This document shows, in pieces, positions 1-9,814 of a stretch of DNA of 64,000 nt. The translations under genes and the position numbers were made by a program. The notes beneath the pieces were generated by a model. It ran no database searches, was not told the origin of the DNA, and worked only from the letters and a program-made list of their open reading frames with translations. The DNA is taken from contig OX328103.1 of assembly GCA_946811185.2 (NCBI GenBank), positions 31,986,266 to 32,050,265 on the forward strand, written 5' to 3'. The DNA is from Hippopus hippopus. Its lineage: Eukaryota; Mollusca; Bivalvia; Cardiida; Cardiidae. Positions within the stretch are counted from its first letter, which is position 1. Each line of letters starts with the position of its first letter.

Positions 1-82
1 ACAAGAGAACCATCCAGGAAATGTGGCTGTAACAAGTCTTTTCTCTGAAAGAAAAATAACACATATTAGAGGTGTGTTTTTT
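1..82. other. unassigned AT-rich flank
   Basis: No coding potential, RNA gene or recognisable repeat end is visible before the first HP1 left-end fragment. Confidence 0.4.
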
Positions 83-150
83 AACCCTGTACCACACAAG
101 CCCAAGTTTTAACGATTCTTTGGAAAAAGCCTTTTGAAATCCTTAAAGGT
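83..150 (+). repeat. HP1 left-end fragment
   Basis: Starts with TTAACCCTGTACCACACA and continues with the left-arm text (AAGTTTTAACGA, AAAAGCCTTTTGAAA) seen in full HP1 copies. It stops before the hairpin core, so it is a truncated copy. Confidence 0.6.
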
Positions 151-189
151 CCAGTAAAGGCCAAAATATCAAAGCAGGTGTCATAGTAC

Positions 190-458
190 ATTTGAGCCAT
201 GCTCTAGCAAAAGGGGGCTTCATGCATCTCCGTAATCCATCATACCAAGAAAGCCATCACATACTTATGGATCCATAATAGCCACTTTTTTTAACAACCG
301 ACTCAATCATGAGGTAGACTGATCCTTTGACATGCAGAAAATCGACCAATAGCGAAAAGTTTCGGCCCAGGTCAGCCTGCACGGACTGCGCAGGCTGACC
401 TGGGTCGAAACTTTTCGCAGATGCATTAAGCCCCCTTTTCACAGAGCGCGGCTCATTT
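190..458 (-). mobile_element. HP2 palindromic MITE
   Basis: Non-autonomous element bounded by imperfect terminal inverted repeats: TTTGAGCCATGCTCTAGC at the left and the reverse complement AAATGAGCCGCGCTCTGTG at the right, extending about 40 bp inward. The interior holds a large palindrome (352-418) with two arms of about 29 nt around CCCAGGTCAGCCTGC. It has no coding capacity. Orientation is opposite to the 57442 copy, where the palindrome lies near the left end. No clear target duplication could be assigned. Confidence 0.75.
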
Positions 459-534
459 AAATTTAAATCATACCATGTAAAACTATAAAAAATATTGTGG
501 AGATGCCAGTCTGTTATCGTGTGGCCATATGTTA

Positions 535-745
535 GTCGTTGGCAGAAAAAAGAATTTTAAAATCAGGCAAAAAAGTAAACAAAAGACACAGCTACCTGGC
601 AGGTTTTAACCTAGTTTTGAAATTAATTTCTCTGTCAGCAAATGACAGATTATCATTTTCACAATAATTTCCATACTTTTAAATGGTATGATATAAATTC
701 AAATGCATTTAAACACCAGCCTTGTTTACTTTTGGGCTTTATTGT
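535..745 (+). repeat. unclassified dispersed repeat, copy 1
   Basis: This stretch recurs at about 58005-58225 in the same orientation. Shared text includes a purine-rich AGAAAAAAGAATT start, 'aatgacagattgtca'-like text, 'cacaataatttc' and 'atacttttaaat'. I see no inverted ends or ORF, and the family is not recognised. Confidence 0.5.
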
Positions 746-769
746 TACTTTAGTAACATTGAAATGGTG

Positions 770-885
770 TGAATTGTCTTTGGAAGGATAAAAAACATGG
801 TGGGAAAAGGAGAAAATGCTGGTTACCAGCAGTTTCTCCTTTTTCCACAATATTTTCAAGAGCTTTCAGTCTCTAGGTTGTTAAA
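770..885 (-). repeat. HP1 partial copy (reverse)
   Basis: Contains the hairpin core (about 790-862: GGGAAAAGGAGAAAATGCTG paired with CAGCAGTTTCTCCTTTTTCC) followed by degraded reversed left-end text. The R end is missing or too diverged to see. Confidence 0.6.
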
Positions 886-889
886 GTCG

Positions 890-1202
890 GATTGATTGAT
901 TCAATTTGTGTTTATTTATCGTTGCCATGGGTTGCCCATATGGGCAATGCCCACTGAAGGCTGTTAGTATTGTTAGGGGGGATAGTCCAGATACAGGACG
1001 AAACCCATCCTAAGTTGTGCCTGGTTCTGTAATGTGCTTGGTGTATAGCACCTTCACACGGGACCTGGGTTTAACATCTCATCCGAAAGACTATAAGTTA
1101 ATATAGATGGCCAGCCCCGGGAATCAAACACATCTCCTCAAGTGACCCAGAACATCACGTTTGCGAGTCCTACACTCTACCAATAGAGCTATTTCAGCTG
1201 GT
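890..1202 (-). mobile_element. tRNA-derived SINE
   Basis: Read on the minus strand, an A box (TAGCTCTATTGGTAGAGTG, complement of 1172-1190) is followed by a B box (TGTTTGATTCCC, complement of 1119-1130). The body contains CTTTCGGATGAGATGTTAAA, a motif I recall from several invertebrate SINEs. The tail at about 890-900 is an ATCA-type repeat. The tRNA head is degenerate and would not fold as a functional tRNA. Confidence 0.75.
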
Positions 1203-1470
1203 CTTTAAAAAAAAAAAAAAAAATGGGATTGTGTGGTAAAGTGGTATAGACCATGATTTAGAGAATACAATTACATCTGGCCCTAGTGATGAAGTATTGA
1301 AATACAGCAAAACCCTTCTTTGCCCCACCTACTATGCAAACAACCTCTTTTAAGCAAGGGTGTCGTGAGTTTCCAAAGGGGCAAAAACTGGTATGTTAAA
1401 ATGTACTTGCGCTAACCAACCACTTGTCTTTACTCTACACCAAACAATCATGAGTTTTATCTTCCCTAAG

Positions 1471-1535
1471 GATTAAGCCTTTTGAAAAAATTGTGGGAAA
1501 AGGAGAAAATGCTGGTAACAAGCAATGTTTCCTAT
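1471..1535 (+). repeat. HP1 core fragment
   Basis: Contains AAGCCTTTTGAAAAAATTG then GGGAAAAGGAGAAAATGCTG, i.e. the left arm and first hairpin arm, and is then lost. It lies in the intron upstream of the exon at 1750. Confidence 0.5.
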
Positions 1536-1749
1536 TGTATCGGAGTACCTATACTCTATTGTATTGATTTTGAATTTGTTTCTTGCAGATGTTTTGAATT
1601 AGGGAGAATAAAATTTGTTGTGAGGGTAAGAGTTAAGTAAGCACGCTTTATGTATCACTTAGGTGCTTTCATAGACTACCCTCTCTCTCTCCCTGCCTTC
1701 CTCTTCTGTTACTGTAGAAAAACCATACATTTTTACTGTTTTATTTTAG

Positions 1750-2228
1750 GAGACCCAATATGGACTCAAGTGGCCTCAGATTACACTATAGATCAGCTAG
1801 CAAGTGGTTTAGAATTGCCCAGAACAGTAACCTTAATGGAAGGGGCAGGTGATCCAGAAATAGGACGCTGGGGAGAAAAACTTGTTGCTGAGTATTTGGA
1901 GCAGCAGAAACAGGCAGGAAACATTACAGACTTTCTATGGAACAATGATGAGAATGAGACAGGTGCTCCATATGATTTTGTTGTGAAAATAGCAGAGGGT
2001 GCTGTTGAAAGGGAAGATTTCATTGAAGTGAAAAGTACCACCTCCGAAAACAAGGAAATGTTTGAGATATCTGTGCAGCAGATCAAATTTGCTGAAGAAC
2101 AAAGAGGAAAATTTCACATTTATAGGGTGTTTAATGCGGGTAATCCGGACACAGTCAAGCTTACTCGTATATTTGATCTCAGTATGAGACTTAATCAAAA
2201 GCAAGTCAAACTTTGTTTATTTATCTAA
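1750..2228 (+). CDS. terminal exon of a NO VEIN-like protein (DUF3883 domain)
   Basis: This is the only strongly protein-like stretch in the window. A polypyrimidine tract and TTTTATTTTAG end at 1749, so the exon opens inside a Gly codon (two bases of the codon lie in this exon) and runs to TAA at 2226-2228. About 159 residues are encoded. The domain reads IGRWGEKLVAEYL near the start, then WNNDENETGAPYDFVV, FIEVKST, FEISVQQIKFAEEQ and YRVFNAG, ending RLNQKQVKLCLFI. That order matches the NO VEIN C-terminal/DUF3883 family. The PYDF plus EVK pair resembles the acidic/lysine signature of PD-(D/E)xK-like folds, but catalysis is not established. Upstream exons lie outside the window. A weaker donor (CTCA|GTATGAG, 2181-2182) could extend splicing, but the C-terminus fits the end of the domain. 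No copy occurs inside the tandem array. Confidence 0.75.
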
Positions 2229-2352
2229 ATATAGTCAGCTAGTACTGGATCCAAAGCCCACAAGAATGTTTTTTTTTTTTTCAATTTGGATATGCTGAAG
2301 GAATTATACAAGGGAACATTTAAATTCTCATGGTTTACCATGTAAAATTATG

Positions 2353-2560
2353 TTAACCCTTTACCACATAACTTTAAATTCTGACAACCCAAATGGAGAT
2401 AACTTTTGAAAACATTGTGAGAAAAGAAGAAAATGCTGTATCTTTTTCCACAGCATTTTCAACCCCTTCACAGACAAATAATATAATTTGAGCAAAATTT
2501 AGTTGGCTGTCTGCAAATGGTTTCAGTACAGATGAGTGTAAAATTTTGTAGTTTGGTAAT
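2353..2560 (+). repeat. HP1 degenerate copy at the array start
   Basis: Begins TTAACCCTTTACCACAT and ends at GTTTGGTAAT. Its hairpin begins at 2408 (GAAAACATTG) and is now asymmetric. Position 2408 is exactly where the tandem-array junction text starts in units 2 and 3. Confidence 0.7.
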
Positions 2561-2630
2561 AAATAAAAGGATATTTACCAAACAAAGAAATACGAAGAAC
2601 TATACATGTATCAGTATGCTCACCCATATT

Positions 2631-2846
2631 TGACCCTTTACCGAACATCAAATTTTAGACTAATCAAATTTAAAAATATTTGCAGAAGACAGATCAAATG
2701 TGATTCGAGTGCCAAGATTTGTCTTTGAAAATTAGAAAACATTTTGGGAACAGGAGAAAATGCTGGTTACCAGCATTTTCTCCGTTTCCCAAAATGTTTT
2801 CTAAAGCTTTGTCCATTAGGTCTTAAAATTTGGGATGGTATGGTTC
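2631..2846 (-). repeat. HP1 copy (reverse), TTTGGG/CCCAAA hairpin
   Basis: Starts GACCCTTTACCGAACATC and carries reversed R-end text, then a hairpin from about 2738 to 2806. The usual ATTGTGGG/CCCACAAT pair is replaced on both arms by ATTTTGGG/CCCAAAAT, so pairing is kept. Counterparts lie at 13751 and 30158. Confidence 0.75.
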
Positions 2847-3413
2847 AGACTTAAATCAATCAATTACATCACAAAGATTTTTTTTTTCATCCTTGCAGGA
2901 GCGAGGTTGTGAAAACACTATAGGAAAAGGACTTTGTTACTTGTTAAAGCCTTTTTTGTCTTGAATACTCATACAAGTTAGACCAGCTTTTTCATTTTTT
3001 TCTAATGATTTTCCTATTAAATATACTGCAGTGTAGTCTTTGATTGATCTGAAAAGTACTTGTACAATATTGACTTTATTTGATGCAAATATGAAGATCA
3101 TACTTGAATAAGAATTTAAACTTTGACATGAAAGTCTTAAGAGCTGCCTCTTGAAATAATGATCCCATATCTCATAATCATTGAAAGCTTCCGTGCATGT
3201 AATATTTTTTGCTATCTCCAGTTTTCCATACTGATATTCATACCTCTGGAATGTTTTCTAGGGTATGCATGGATCTGCCTGTCTATATGCCCATCCATTT
3301 GTCACTTGGGTCACAAACTTCACCCTCAGTTTTGATGTCATTCCATGGAAGCTTTATACAGTTAAAAACCACAAACTGAAGATGTATGGAATAAAATATT
3401 CAGATGCTTACCC

Positions 3414-3811
3414 TTAACCCTTCATATAACAATTTGAGTATAAATGATCCCAAGGCTGAAGGCTTTTGAAACATTGTGAGAAAAGGAAACAGTGCTGGTA
3501 ACCAGCAACTTCTTTTCACATGATGTTTTATATCATGTAACCCTTTACCAAACAATTCCTGGTTTTAACGACCCTTGGAAAGAAGCGTTTTGAAGACAAT
3601 GTTTTCTACTCTATGAAGGACAAATTCCAGCATTTGAGCCATCTTTAATTTGTCGTCTGCAAATGCTTTCAATTTGGACCAGTCTAAAATTTTGTCGTTT
3701 GGTAAAGAGTTAAAAGACAAATCCCATCACCTGAAATAGAATTGATTTGTTGTCTTTAAAATTCTCTTGATTTGGACAAGTCAAGAATTTTGCTGTTTGG
3801 TAAATAGTTAA
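3414..3811 (+). mobile_element. HP1 copy split by a nested HP1
   Basis: Outer element has TTAA at 3414-3417 and 3808-3811. It is continuous in the paralogous positions 14522-14749 and 30940-31160. Here it is interrupted at 3537-3713 by a second HP1. Confidence 0.75.
3537..3713 (+). mobile_element. nested HP1 derivative lacking the hairpin core
   Basis: Full left and right ends (CCCTTTACCAAACAATTCC ... GTCGTTTGGTAAAGAGTTAA), but the palindrome is reduced to GAAGACAATGTTTTC. The right TTAA is intact and the left one is TAA. It is absent from units 2 and 3, so it arrived, or was retained, only in unit 1. Confidence 0.75.
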
Positions 3812-4431
3812 GCATTTTACATTTCCTTCCCTGTGAACTTAAATATTCAGCAGAATGCACATAACTTTGCTATTCTGTGCCACAAAGTCCTCCCTCAGGT
3901 TTTCTATCATCATATTGAAACTTTAAATTTCTATTTACCACAAACTATGGTAATGCAGAAAGCACTATTCAGATGTCTTGCTTTAAGAGTTGATAAATAA
4001 TCTAAGACTTTGACATTGTTGCATTACACCATAGGTTTGACCATCTGTCTTCCTTGTCAAATGACATGGTTGGGGTATTATATCATCTTTTTGACAATTC
4101 TAGGTTCATCCTTGCTTCTGTGTGAATACTAGTGTGCCTTTCAAAGAACCTTTTTATGAGAAAAGAAACCATAGTCTTTCATATTTAGTGCTTTATTGAA
4201 GTGCAAGATGTGTTGTAAAAAAACCAATAATAAATCCAGTGTCTTTCTAAAAGGCCTGAATCTTTCATGTGATTTGTACTGGTTGAGTTTGGTTTATATG
4301 ACAGTCTGGTCAAGGTACACCTTTACCAAAGTAAACCTGCATGATTGATTGTTATGTAAAGAATCATTACCCATGTTATTTAGAGATTTAAATACAAAAC
4401 TTGACAGTGTGATAATGTTATTGATAACTAG

Positions 4432-4645
4432 TTAACCCTTTAACACACAATCCAGACTTTTAACGGCCCTTGGAAAGAGAGCTTTTGAAAACGTGGGAAA
4501 AGGAGAAAATGCTGGTAACCAGCATTTTCTCCTTTTCCCACAATGTTTTTTCCTACCCGTTCTAAAATAAGCTTCAATTTTTGAGTCACTTTTGTCATCT
4601 GCAAATGCTTTGAATTTGGATTGGTCCCATATTTTTCATAACCCT
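4432..4645 (+). mobile_element. HP1 copy
   Basis: TTAA at 4432, left end CCCTTTAACACACAATCC, then a hairpin at about 4483-4553. The right end is truncated compared with unit 2, where GTTTGGTAAAGAGATAA survives. It abuts the next HP1. Confidence 0.75.
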
Positions 4646-4859
4646 CTACCTGATGACCAACTCTAGATTTGTGCAAATGGAAGTCATTTTGCAGAGTACA
4701 AAATAAGTGATGCTGAAATTTTGGGAATTGTCTTTTATAGGGTTGAAACATTGTGAGAAAAGGAGAATATTTATCAGCGTTTTCTCCTTTTCTCACAATG
4801 TTTTCAAAAGCCTTCTACCTCAGGGTCGTTAAAACTCGGGATTGTTAGGTAAGAGGTAA
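4639..4859 (-). mobile_element. HP1 copy with covarying hairpin arms
   Basis: Reverse copy running from ATAACCCTCTACC to GGTAAGAGGTAA. The hairpin has GTGAG on arm 1 (A at 4756) and CTCAC on arm 2 (T at 4793). The paralogous copies at 15598 and 32009 have GTGGG and CCCAC. Confidence 0.8.
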
Positions 4860-5228
4860 GGTTGCATGCATATTTATGTGTGGTTTTTGGTTTCCATGAT
4901 TATGTTGTCAGCTGCACACAATTTTTTTGTCTTGTAGCAGATGACTTTTGAAAACACTGTGGCAGAAGGCAACATTACTTATGAGCAATTTCATTTTTTT
5001 CATTTTTTTGTGACAGTGTTTTCACACATGTTCCTCATTGATGAAATCTGTATTAATGTTGATTGTCTTTGTTTTGCAAGGATGATATTTGTATATTTGT
5101 ACTTCAAAATTGAATTTTTGCCTAATCATGCAAATACAATTTGTGACATTAAAAGTTTATTTTTATTACTTACCATAGATATGATTTTGTTTTTTCTGTA
5201 ATTCCAACTTCTGTCATACTAAAACTAC
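4860..5228. other. low-copy segment of unit 1
   Basis: AT-rich text. An acceptor-like TTTTTGTCTTGTAG at about 4925-4938 precedes a short open stretch, but no recognisable domain follows. It is repeated in units 2 and 3. Confidence 0.4.
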
Positions 5229-5426
5229 TTAACTCTTTCAGTCCCAAGTATATACACTTGACCTTTTGACAGTTGAAAATACAATCCACTGAAACTCAAA
5301 TTTTATCTTGCCTAGACAAACAGCCAATATAGATCCAAGATCAAACTGCATGTTCTGTACAGTATGATCATGATCTAGGCCATCAGCAAAAGCATAAGTT
5401 TTCGCTTATGGTGCTTAAAGGGTTAA
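5229..5426 (+). mobile_element. HP3 palindromic MITE
   Basis: 198 bp between TTAA sites (5229-5232 and 5423-5426), with ends TTAACTCTTTCAGTCCC and GCTTAAAGGGTTAA. The centre holds a diverged palindrome, AGATCAAACTGCATG / GTACAGTATGATCAT. Paralogues are at 16178-16375 and 32590-32787; an independent shorter relative is at 56175. Confidence 0.7.
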
Positions 5427-5897
5427 ATATGAGAATCTAGAAGTTTAAACCTTAGGTTTTGCATGTCTTTTGTAGTTTTTGCCAACTTTTTTTCATCAAG
5501 ATCTGATAAGACTGCAATTACTTTTAATAAGAAGCCTGAATTTGAATCTAGACGGTTACTGAAAATTTTCTTCATGTGTTGTACAGCATGGTTATCTCTT
5601 TACCAAACAAAAAATTATTAGGTTTGTCCAAATTGGAAGCATTTCCTGACAAGAATTAAGAGGTAGCTCAATAGATCTGTATAAGGGGTAATTTTTGTGA
5701 TGTGGAAATTATTTTTGCGATTTCGTGAATTTGAAAAATTCGTAAACTTTTCTGTTAGCGTACATTACCACAAGTATACCAACAAATTACGAGTGTCTTG
5801 AATTTGCAAACATTGCTGTACACAAAGAGTCCATAATCAGTAATTCCCAAATTTTTCGACATGCATATATATAAACATATACAGTAGTTCCTGTCTA
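5427..5897. other. low-copy segment of unit 1
   Basis: AT-rich sequence repeated in units 2 and 3. It includes a degenerate HP1-like end near 5598-5660 (CTCTTTACCAAACAA, AAATTGGAAGCATTT). No ORF or RNA gene is recognised. Confidence 0.4.
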
Positions 5898-6207
5898 TAA
5901 CCCTTTACCAAACAACAAGATTTTAGACTTTTCCATATTGAAAGCTTTTGAAGATGAGAATTTAATTGTGGCTCAGATATATGTAATGGGATTTGCCTTA
6001 TAAAGGCAGAAAACATTGTAGGAAAAGGAGAAAATGCTGATTACCAGCATTTTGTTCTTTTCCAATAATGTTTTCAAAAGACTGCCTCTTCAGGGCCACT
6101 AAAACTGGGAAAATGCTGGTAACTAGCATTTTCTCCTTTTCACACAATGTTTTCAAGTCTTTTTCTTTAGGGTCATTTAAACTCGGGATTGTGTAGTAAA
6201 GGGTTAA
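5898..6207 (-). mobile_element. HP1 copy with two hairpin cores
   Basis: Starts TAACCCTTTACCAAACAACA and ends GTAGTAAAGGGTTAA. It has two successive core palindromes (about 6008-6076 and 6108-6155), consistent with an internal core duplication. Its right TTAA (6204-6207) is also the first TTAA of the next HP1. Confidence 0.75.
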
Positions 6208-6420
6208 TTCTTTACCAAATGACCCCGTGTTTTATGATATTGACAGAAAATGCTAGTGAAAACATGAGGAATGGAGAAATGGTAATAATCAGCATTCTCT
6301 CCATTTCGGAAAATATTGTCTAGCCTAGCAAAGACAAATCCCATTACTTGAAGAACGTTTTATTTTAAGCCTGCCAATGTCTTCAATATGGACAAGCCTA
6401 AAACTTTGTAATAAGTTCTT
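6204..6420 (+). repeat. HP1 degenerate copy sharing TTAA with its neighbour
   Basis: Begins TTAATTCTTTACCAAATGAC and carries recognisable core (GGAGAAATGG / CAGCATTCTCTCC) and right-end text (TTCAATATGGACAAGCC). Confidence 0.65.
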
Positions 6421-6559
6421 TTCAATTTCAGACATATCCCACAAATGTCACTGTGACGGTCGATCTAAAATCAAGGTCATACTAGAGGTTTAGAAAAGTG
6501 ACTGTTGTTCAATAATAAAAAGGGAGAAAAAGCGAAACTAATGCTTACTTGAACTATGA

Positions 6560-6825
6560 TTTGAATAGTACTCTAGAAAAGGGGGTTTGATGCATTTCCG
6601 TAATGCAGCATATCAAGCAAGTCATAACATTAATATGGATCCATAAAATCCATTTTGTCTAACAACCAAATGAATCATGTGGTAGAATAGTCCTTGGATA
6701 TGCAGCAAATTAAACAATAGGAAAAAGTTTCAACTAGTGTCAGTCTGTGTGAACTGTAAAGGTGGAGATGGGTCAATATTTTTTGCAGATGCATTAAACC
6801 TCCTTTTCACAGAGCAGGACTAACT
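6560..6825 (-). mobile_element. HP2 degenerate MITE
   Basis: Left end TTGAATAGTACTCTAG, right end CTCCTTTTCACAGAGCAGG, with internal landmarks ATGGATCCATAAAATCC and TGCAGCAAATTAAACAATAG in the HP2 order. The central palindrome has decayed. Paralogues lie at 17510 and 33923. Confidence 0.65.
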
Positions 6826-7090
6826 TGTCTACCTTGATAATTAACTCTCTTGACACAAATTTGCCACTTGCAGAAAATTTACCGATAGCAAAGTTTCAAC
6901 CAATATCAGCCTGCATGGACCACGCAGACAGACCTAAAAAGCATGGAATCGCCAAAAACACAAATACTGAAAAGCCTGTAATTACTAAAGAGCAAAGAAA
7001 AGACCAAAAGACTGGACAGAAATGCAGCAAGCCATAAATTTACTGACAAGCACCAACATGTCACATTCCTTGCAAGAATAACATACCCTT
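6826..7090. other. segment with a decayed HP2-like piece and the unit 1 deletion junction
   Basis: 6845-6940 repeats HP2 interior motifs (TTGCAGAAAATTTACCGATAG, CAGCCTGCATGG). At about 6945 the text jumps directly to AAAAAGCATGG, which lies about 665 bp further along in unit 2 (near 18551). Only about 2 bp (CT) could be shared at the junction. Confidence 0.6.
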
Positions 7091-7097
7091 TGTTTCG

Positions 7098-7330
7098 TTT
7101 TCAACGCCATTTCAACATTTTTTCAGTTGTATTGTACCTATCCATGCTTTCCTGGAGATTCTTTAACCAGTTGCACAATATTCTTCCCAAACCACTGCTT
7201 TCCCACATAGTCATTGTCAAAACTGATCAGCCAAGGGAGAGAAATGAATCCAGTTGCAATGACTTATCAACAATCCCATGAAAGAATTTGGCAGAGCTTT
7301 GGATTCGAAATATCCCAGAGAACAGGGTCT
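7098..7330 (-). repeat. SINE fragment
   Basis: Minus-strand SINE text: GGATTTCGAATCC (B-box-like; complement near 7296-7313) and CAATCCCATGAAAGAATTTG, resembling the body of the SINE at 9452 and the copies at 59759 and 60925. Paralogues lie near 18716, 22785 and 35130. Confidence 0.55.
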
Positions 7331-7649
7331 GAATGTAATATAAGTGGTACTAGTAACTAATGGTGTTGATTGTTATCACTGAGAAAAACTAATATATCCT
7401 GAATTATGGATACAAAAGTCAATGGGGGTTAGAGAAATATATCAAGTCACCCATTATGTACAGAAAAGCTCTGAATGCTATTTTCTACAGAAAATAATGA
7501 AAAAACATGTGTACTGTTGCCTCGCATGCTTTTCACGTGTGATTAGTTAAAAGTTTGTCACAGTAATTATTGTGTGTCATTAGATTATGAAAAAGGTCTT
7601 GATTTGCTTGCCCCTTGCCCTTTTTTTTGCATGGAAATCTTATTACTCG

Positions 7650-7863
7650 GCCTTTTTCCAAACTACCCTGTTTTAACGACTACAGAAAAAGACTTGAAAA
7701 TGTTGAGGGTAAAGGAGAAAAGGCCTGTAACCAGCATTTTCTCCTTTTTCCTCAATGTTTTTTACCATTCCAGAAACAGAAATCATCTTTTGATCTACAT
7801 TTAATTTGTTGCCTGCAATAATTGCTTTCACTGTGGTCACATCTATTTTGTAAGGTAAATAAC
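7650..7863 (+). repeat. HP1 degenerate copy
   Basis: CCTTTTTCCAAACTACCC left end, hairpin GGTAAAGGAGAAAAGGCCTG / CAGCATTTTCTCC (about 7693-7765), right end ATTTTGTAAGGTAAAT. No TTAA survives. Paralogues at 19283, 23342 and 35693. Confidence 0.7.
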
Positions 7864-8100
7864 AAACCATTACAGAAATGGTACAACCTACTGGTAAAGG
7901 ATTGCCATCATATCAAAGGGGCAGTTGCAGGAGAGGAAGGATTTGTCCATTGATTTACACCTTTACGTTACTAGCTGATTACAACACATTGTCCAAGCTT
8001 CCAAAACATTACCTAGAAATTGTTTCATCAGAATCAAATGGTGTCACTCACACCATGAAAAATTGCCAAGGTTTTTTTTTCTTTTGGTGCTTATATAGAT

Positions 8101-8104
8101 TTAA
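8101..8104. other. empty TTAA target, site 1
   Basis: Unit 1 reads GATTTAAACAAAAGATAAGC. In units 2b and 3 the same flanks are split by a full HP1 with TTAA on both sides (23793-24019, 36144-36370). Confidence 0.9.
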
Positions 8105-8291
8105 ACAAAAGATAAGCTGTCAATAAAAAGATAGTTGATGCAAAAAGGTCAAGATATGTAGGCAATCTTGATAAGAGCAAAAGCACAATCTTGGGTAACA
8201 TTCCCTGGTTATTCCTGTATCCTCCAAATCTAGTCAAATCAAGAAGATAAGTCATGATTCTTGAAGGTCAAACATTTTTTATGAAGTGTGT

Positions 8292-8295
8292 TTAA
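8292..8295. other. empty TTAA target, site 2
   Basis: Unit 1 reads GTGTGTTTAAATGACAAAAA. The filled versions are at 20136-20364, 24202-24430 and 36553-36781. Confidence 0.9.
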
Positions 8296-8459
8296 ATGAC
8301 AAAAATAGGGCTGTTCTTGCTATGTGAAATACACAAAGTAGCTGGGAAAAAGGTCATACAGACTAACATACCGGTAATGATAATAAAAGCCATGTTTACA
8401 TGGCCATCCCAAGCCAAATGCTTACTCAATAGAAGATGTGTGTCTACTTGTAGGTTGGT

Positions 8460-8463
8460 TTAA
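8460..8463. other. empty TTAA target, site 3
   Basis: Unit 1 reads GTAGGTTGGTTTAAAGGCTA. The filled versions, with HP1 in the opposite orientation to sites 1 and 2, are at 20533-20759, 24599-24827 and 36950-37178. Confidence 0.9.
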
Positions 8464-8625
8464 AGGCTAAACCAGCTAGATATAAGAATTATTTTCTGGC
8501 AATGCTAAATACAAAGTACAATAAAGAACTTCAACAAGGTACAGTTTTCTTGTATAGCTGTCACACATATGAAATCAGACAGGGAAAAAAAAGCTCAAAA
8601 ACAACAAAGAGCAATAAATAAAAAA

Positions 8626-9814
8626 ATATGGAAGGTAGAGTTATCATTCTTGCGTACTGCCCTCCTCCTCAGAGACAACTATCCAGCTGTGAAGTTAATA
8701 TAGCTCGAGTTATGCTCCAAAAAAAACCTTGAGACTCAAAAATTAACAAAGGGACATAACTCCAAAATCATGGCACTGCACTTCTTCTAAATGAGATATG
8801 CCTTCTGAAATCTTACATTGATATCTTTTATAATTTTTGAGTTCTGCTCTGGACAAAATTTAAGTATAAAAAAAAACAATGGGCAATAACTCCTGAATTA
8901 TGGCAGTGAAAGTCATGGTTCTTGTACACTGCAGCTCTCCTCAATGTCCTCTATCAACCTGTGAAATATCAGGTTTATATCTCGTGCAGTTTTCAATTCA
9001 TACTCTGGGCAAAGTTTAAGTAAGAAAAGAAAAATGTCAATAACTTGTTAACTATGCAACCAATAGTTATGGCTATAATGCACTGCATTTCTCCTCAATG
9101 AGATGTATGCACCTATGAGGTATCATGTTTACACCTCTAATATTTTTCGAGTTATGCTCTGGACAAAATTTAAGTAAGAAAAATTTTCAAAGGGAAATAA
9201 GTCCTAAAGTATGAGGCTGAAAGTAATGGTTCTTGTACACTGCACTTCTCCATGAGATCTATCCACCTGTGAAGTATCATGTTCATGCCTCTAATAATTT
9301 TTGAGTTACGATCCGGACAAAATTTTAATATGAAAATTAACAAAGGGCAATAACTTCTAAATTATGCAATCAAGAATTATAGTTGTTGTGCACTGCACTT
9401 CTCCTTGATGAGATCTATCCACCTGTAAAGTATCATGTTTACACCTCTAATGCCGAGCCCCAGTAGCTCTGTCGGTAGCGTGCAGGACTTGAGAACAGGG
9501 GGTTGTGGGTTTGATTCCTGGCTCAGCCAATTTCTTTCCTAGGATTGATGATAGTCACTGCGACAGGATCCATTCCTCTCCCACCACTGACCATCGTTTC
9601 GATGATGGCCGCTGCGATAAAACAAAAATGATGTTGAAAACAACGTTAAATACCATACAATCAATCAATCAATCACACCTCTAATAGTTTCTGAGTTATG
9701 CACCAGGCAAGAAAGTGGGATGGAAGGACATATGGGCATACGGATGGATGGAAGAACGGACGGACGGCTACTATTACCATATCCCCCGCCGCCTTTTCGG
9801 CAGGGGATAATAAA
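8626..9814 (+). repeat. ~150-bp monomer array with GC hairpin tail, unit 1
   Basis: Diverged tandem monomers marked by GGGCAATAACTCC-like text (about 8751, 8881, 9037, 9192 and 9344; spacing 130-156) and by ACTGCACTTCTCC and GAGTTATGCTCTGGACAAA. A SINE (9452-9674) interrupts the last monomer. The array ends with GGACGG repeats and a CCCCCGCCG/CGGCAGGGG hairpin. This pattern is common in bivalve DNA as far as I know. Confidence 0.75.
9452..9674 (+). mobile_element. tRNA-derived SINE with intact target duplication, unit 1
   Basis: Target duplication ACACCTCTAAT at 9441-9451 and 9675-9685. A box TAGCTCTGTCGG at 9464-9475 and B box GGTTTGATTCC at 9508-9518 mark the tRNA-derived promoter. The tail is CAATCAATCAATC. 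It has no coding capacity; movement would need a partner LINE. Confidence 0.9.

Noticed and set aside
4941..5201. Possible exon after a TTGTCTTGTAG acceptor in the array units
   Set aside because: Only about 17 residues look protein-like before AT-rich text. The peptide differs between units and no domain is recognised.
9452..9520. Possible tRNA gene
   Set aside because: A and B boxes are present, but the stems do not fold into a cloverleaf, and the flanking duplications and ATCA tail mark a SINE.
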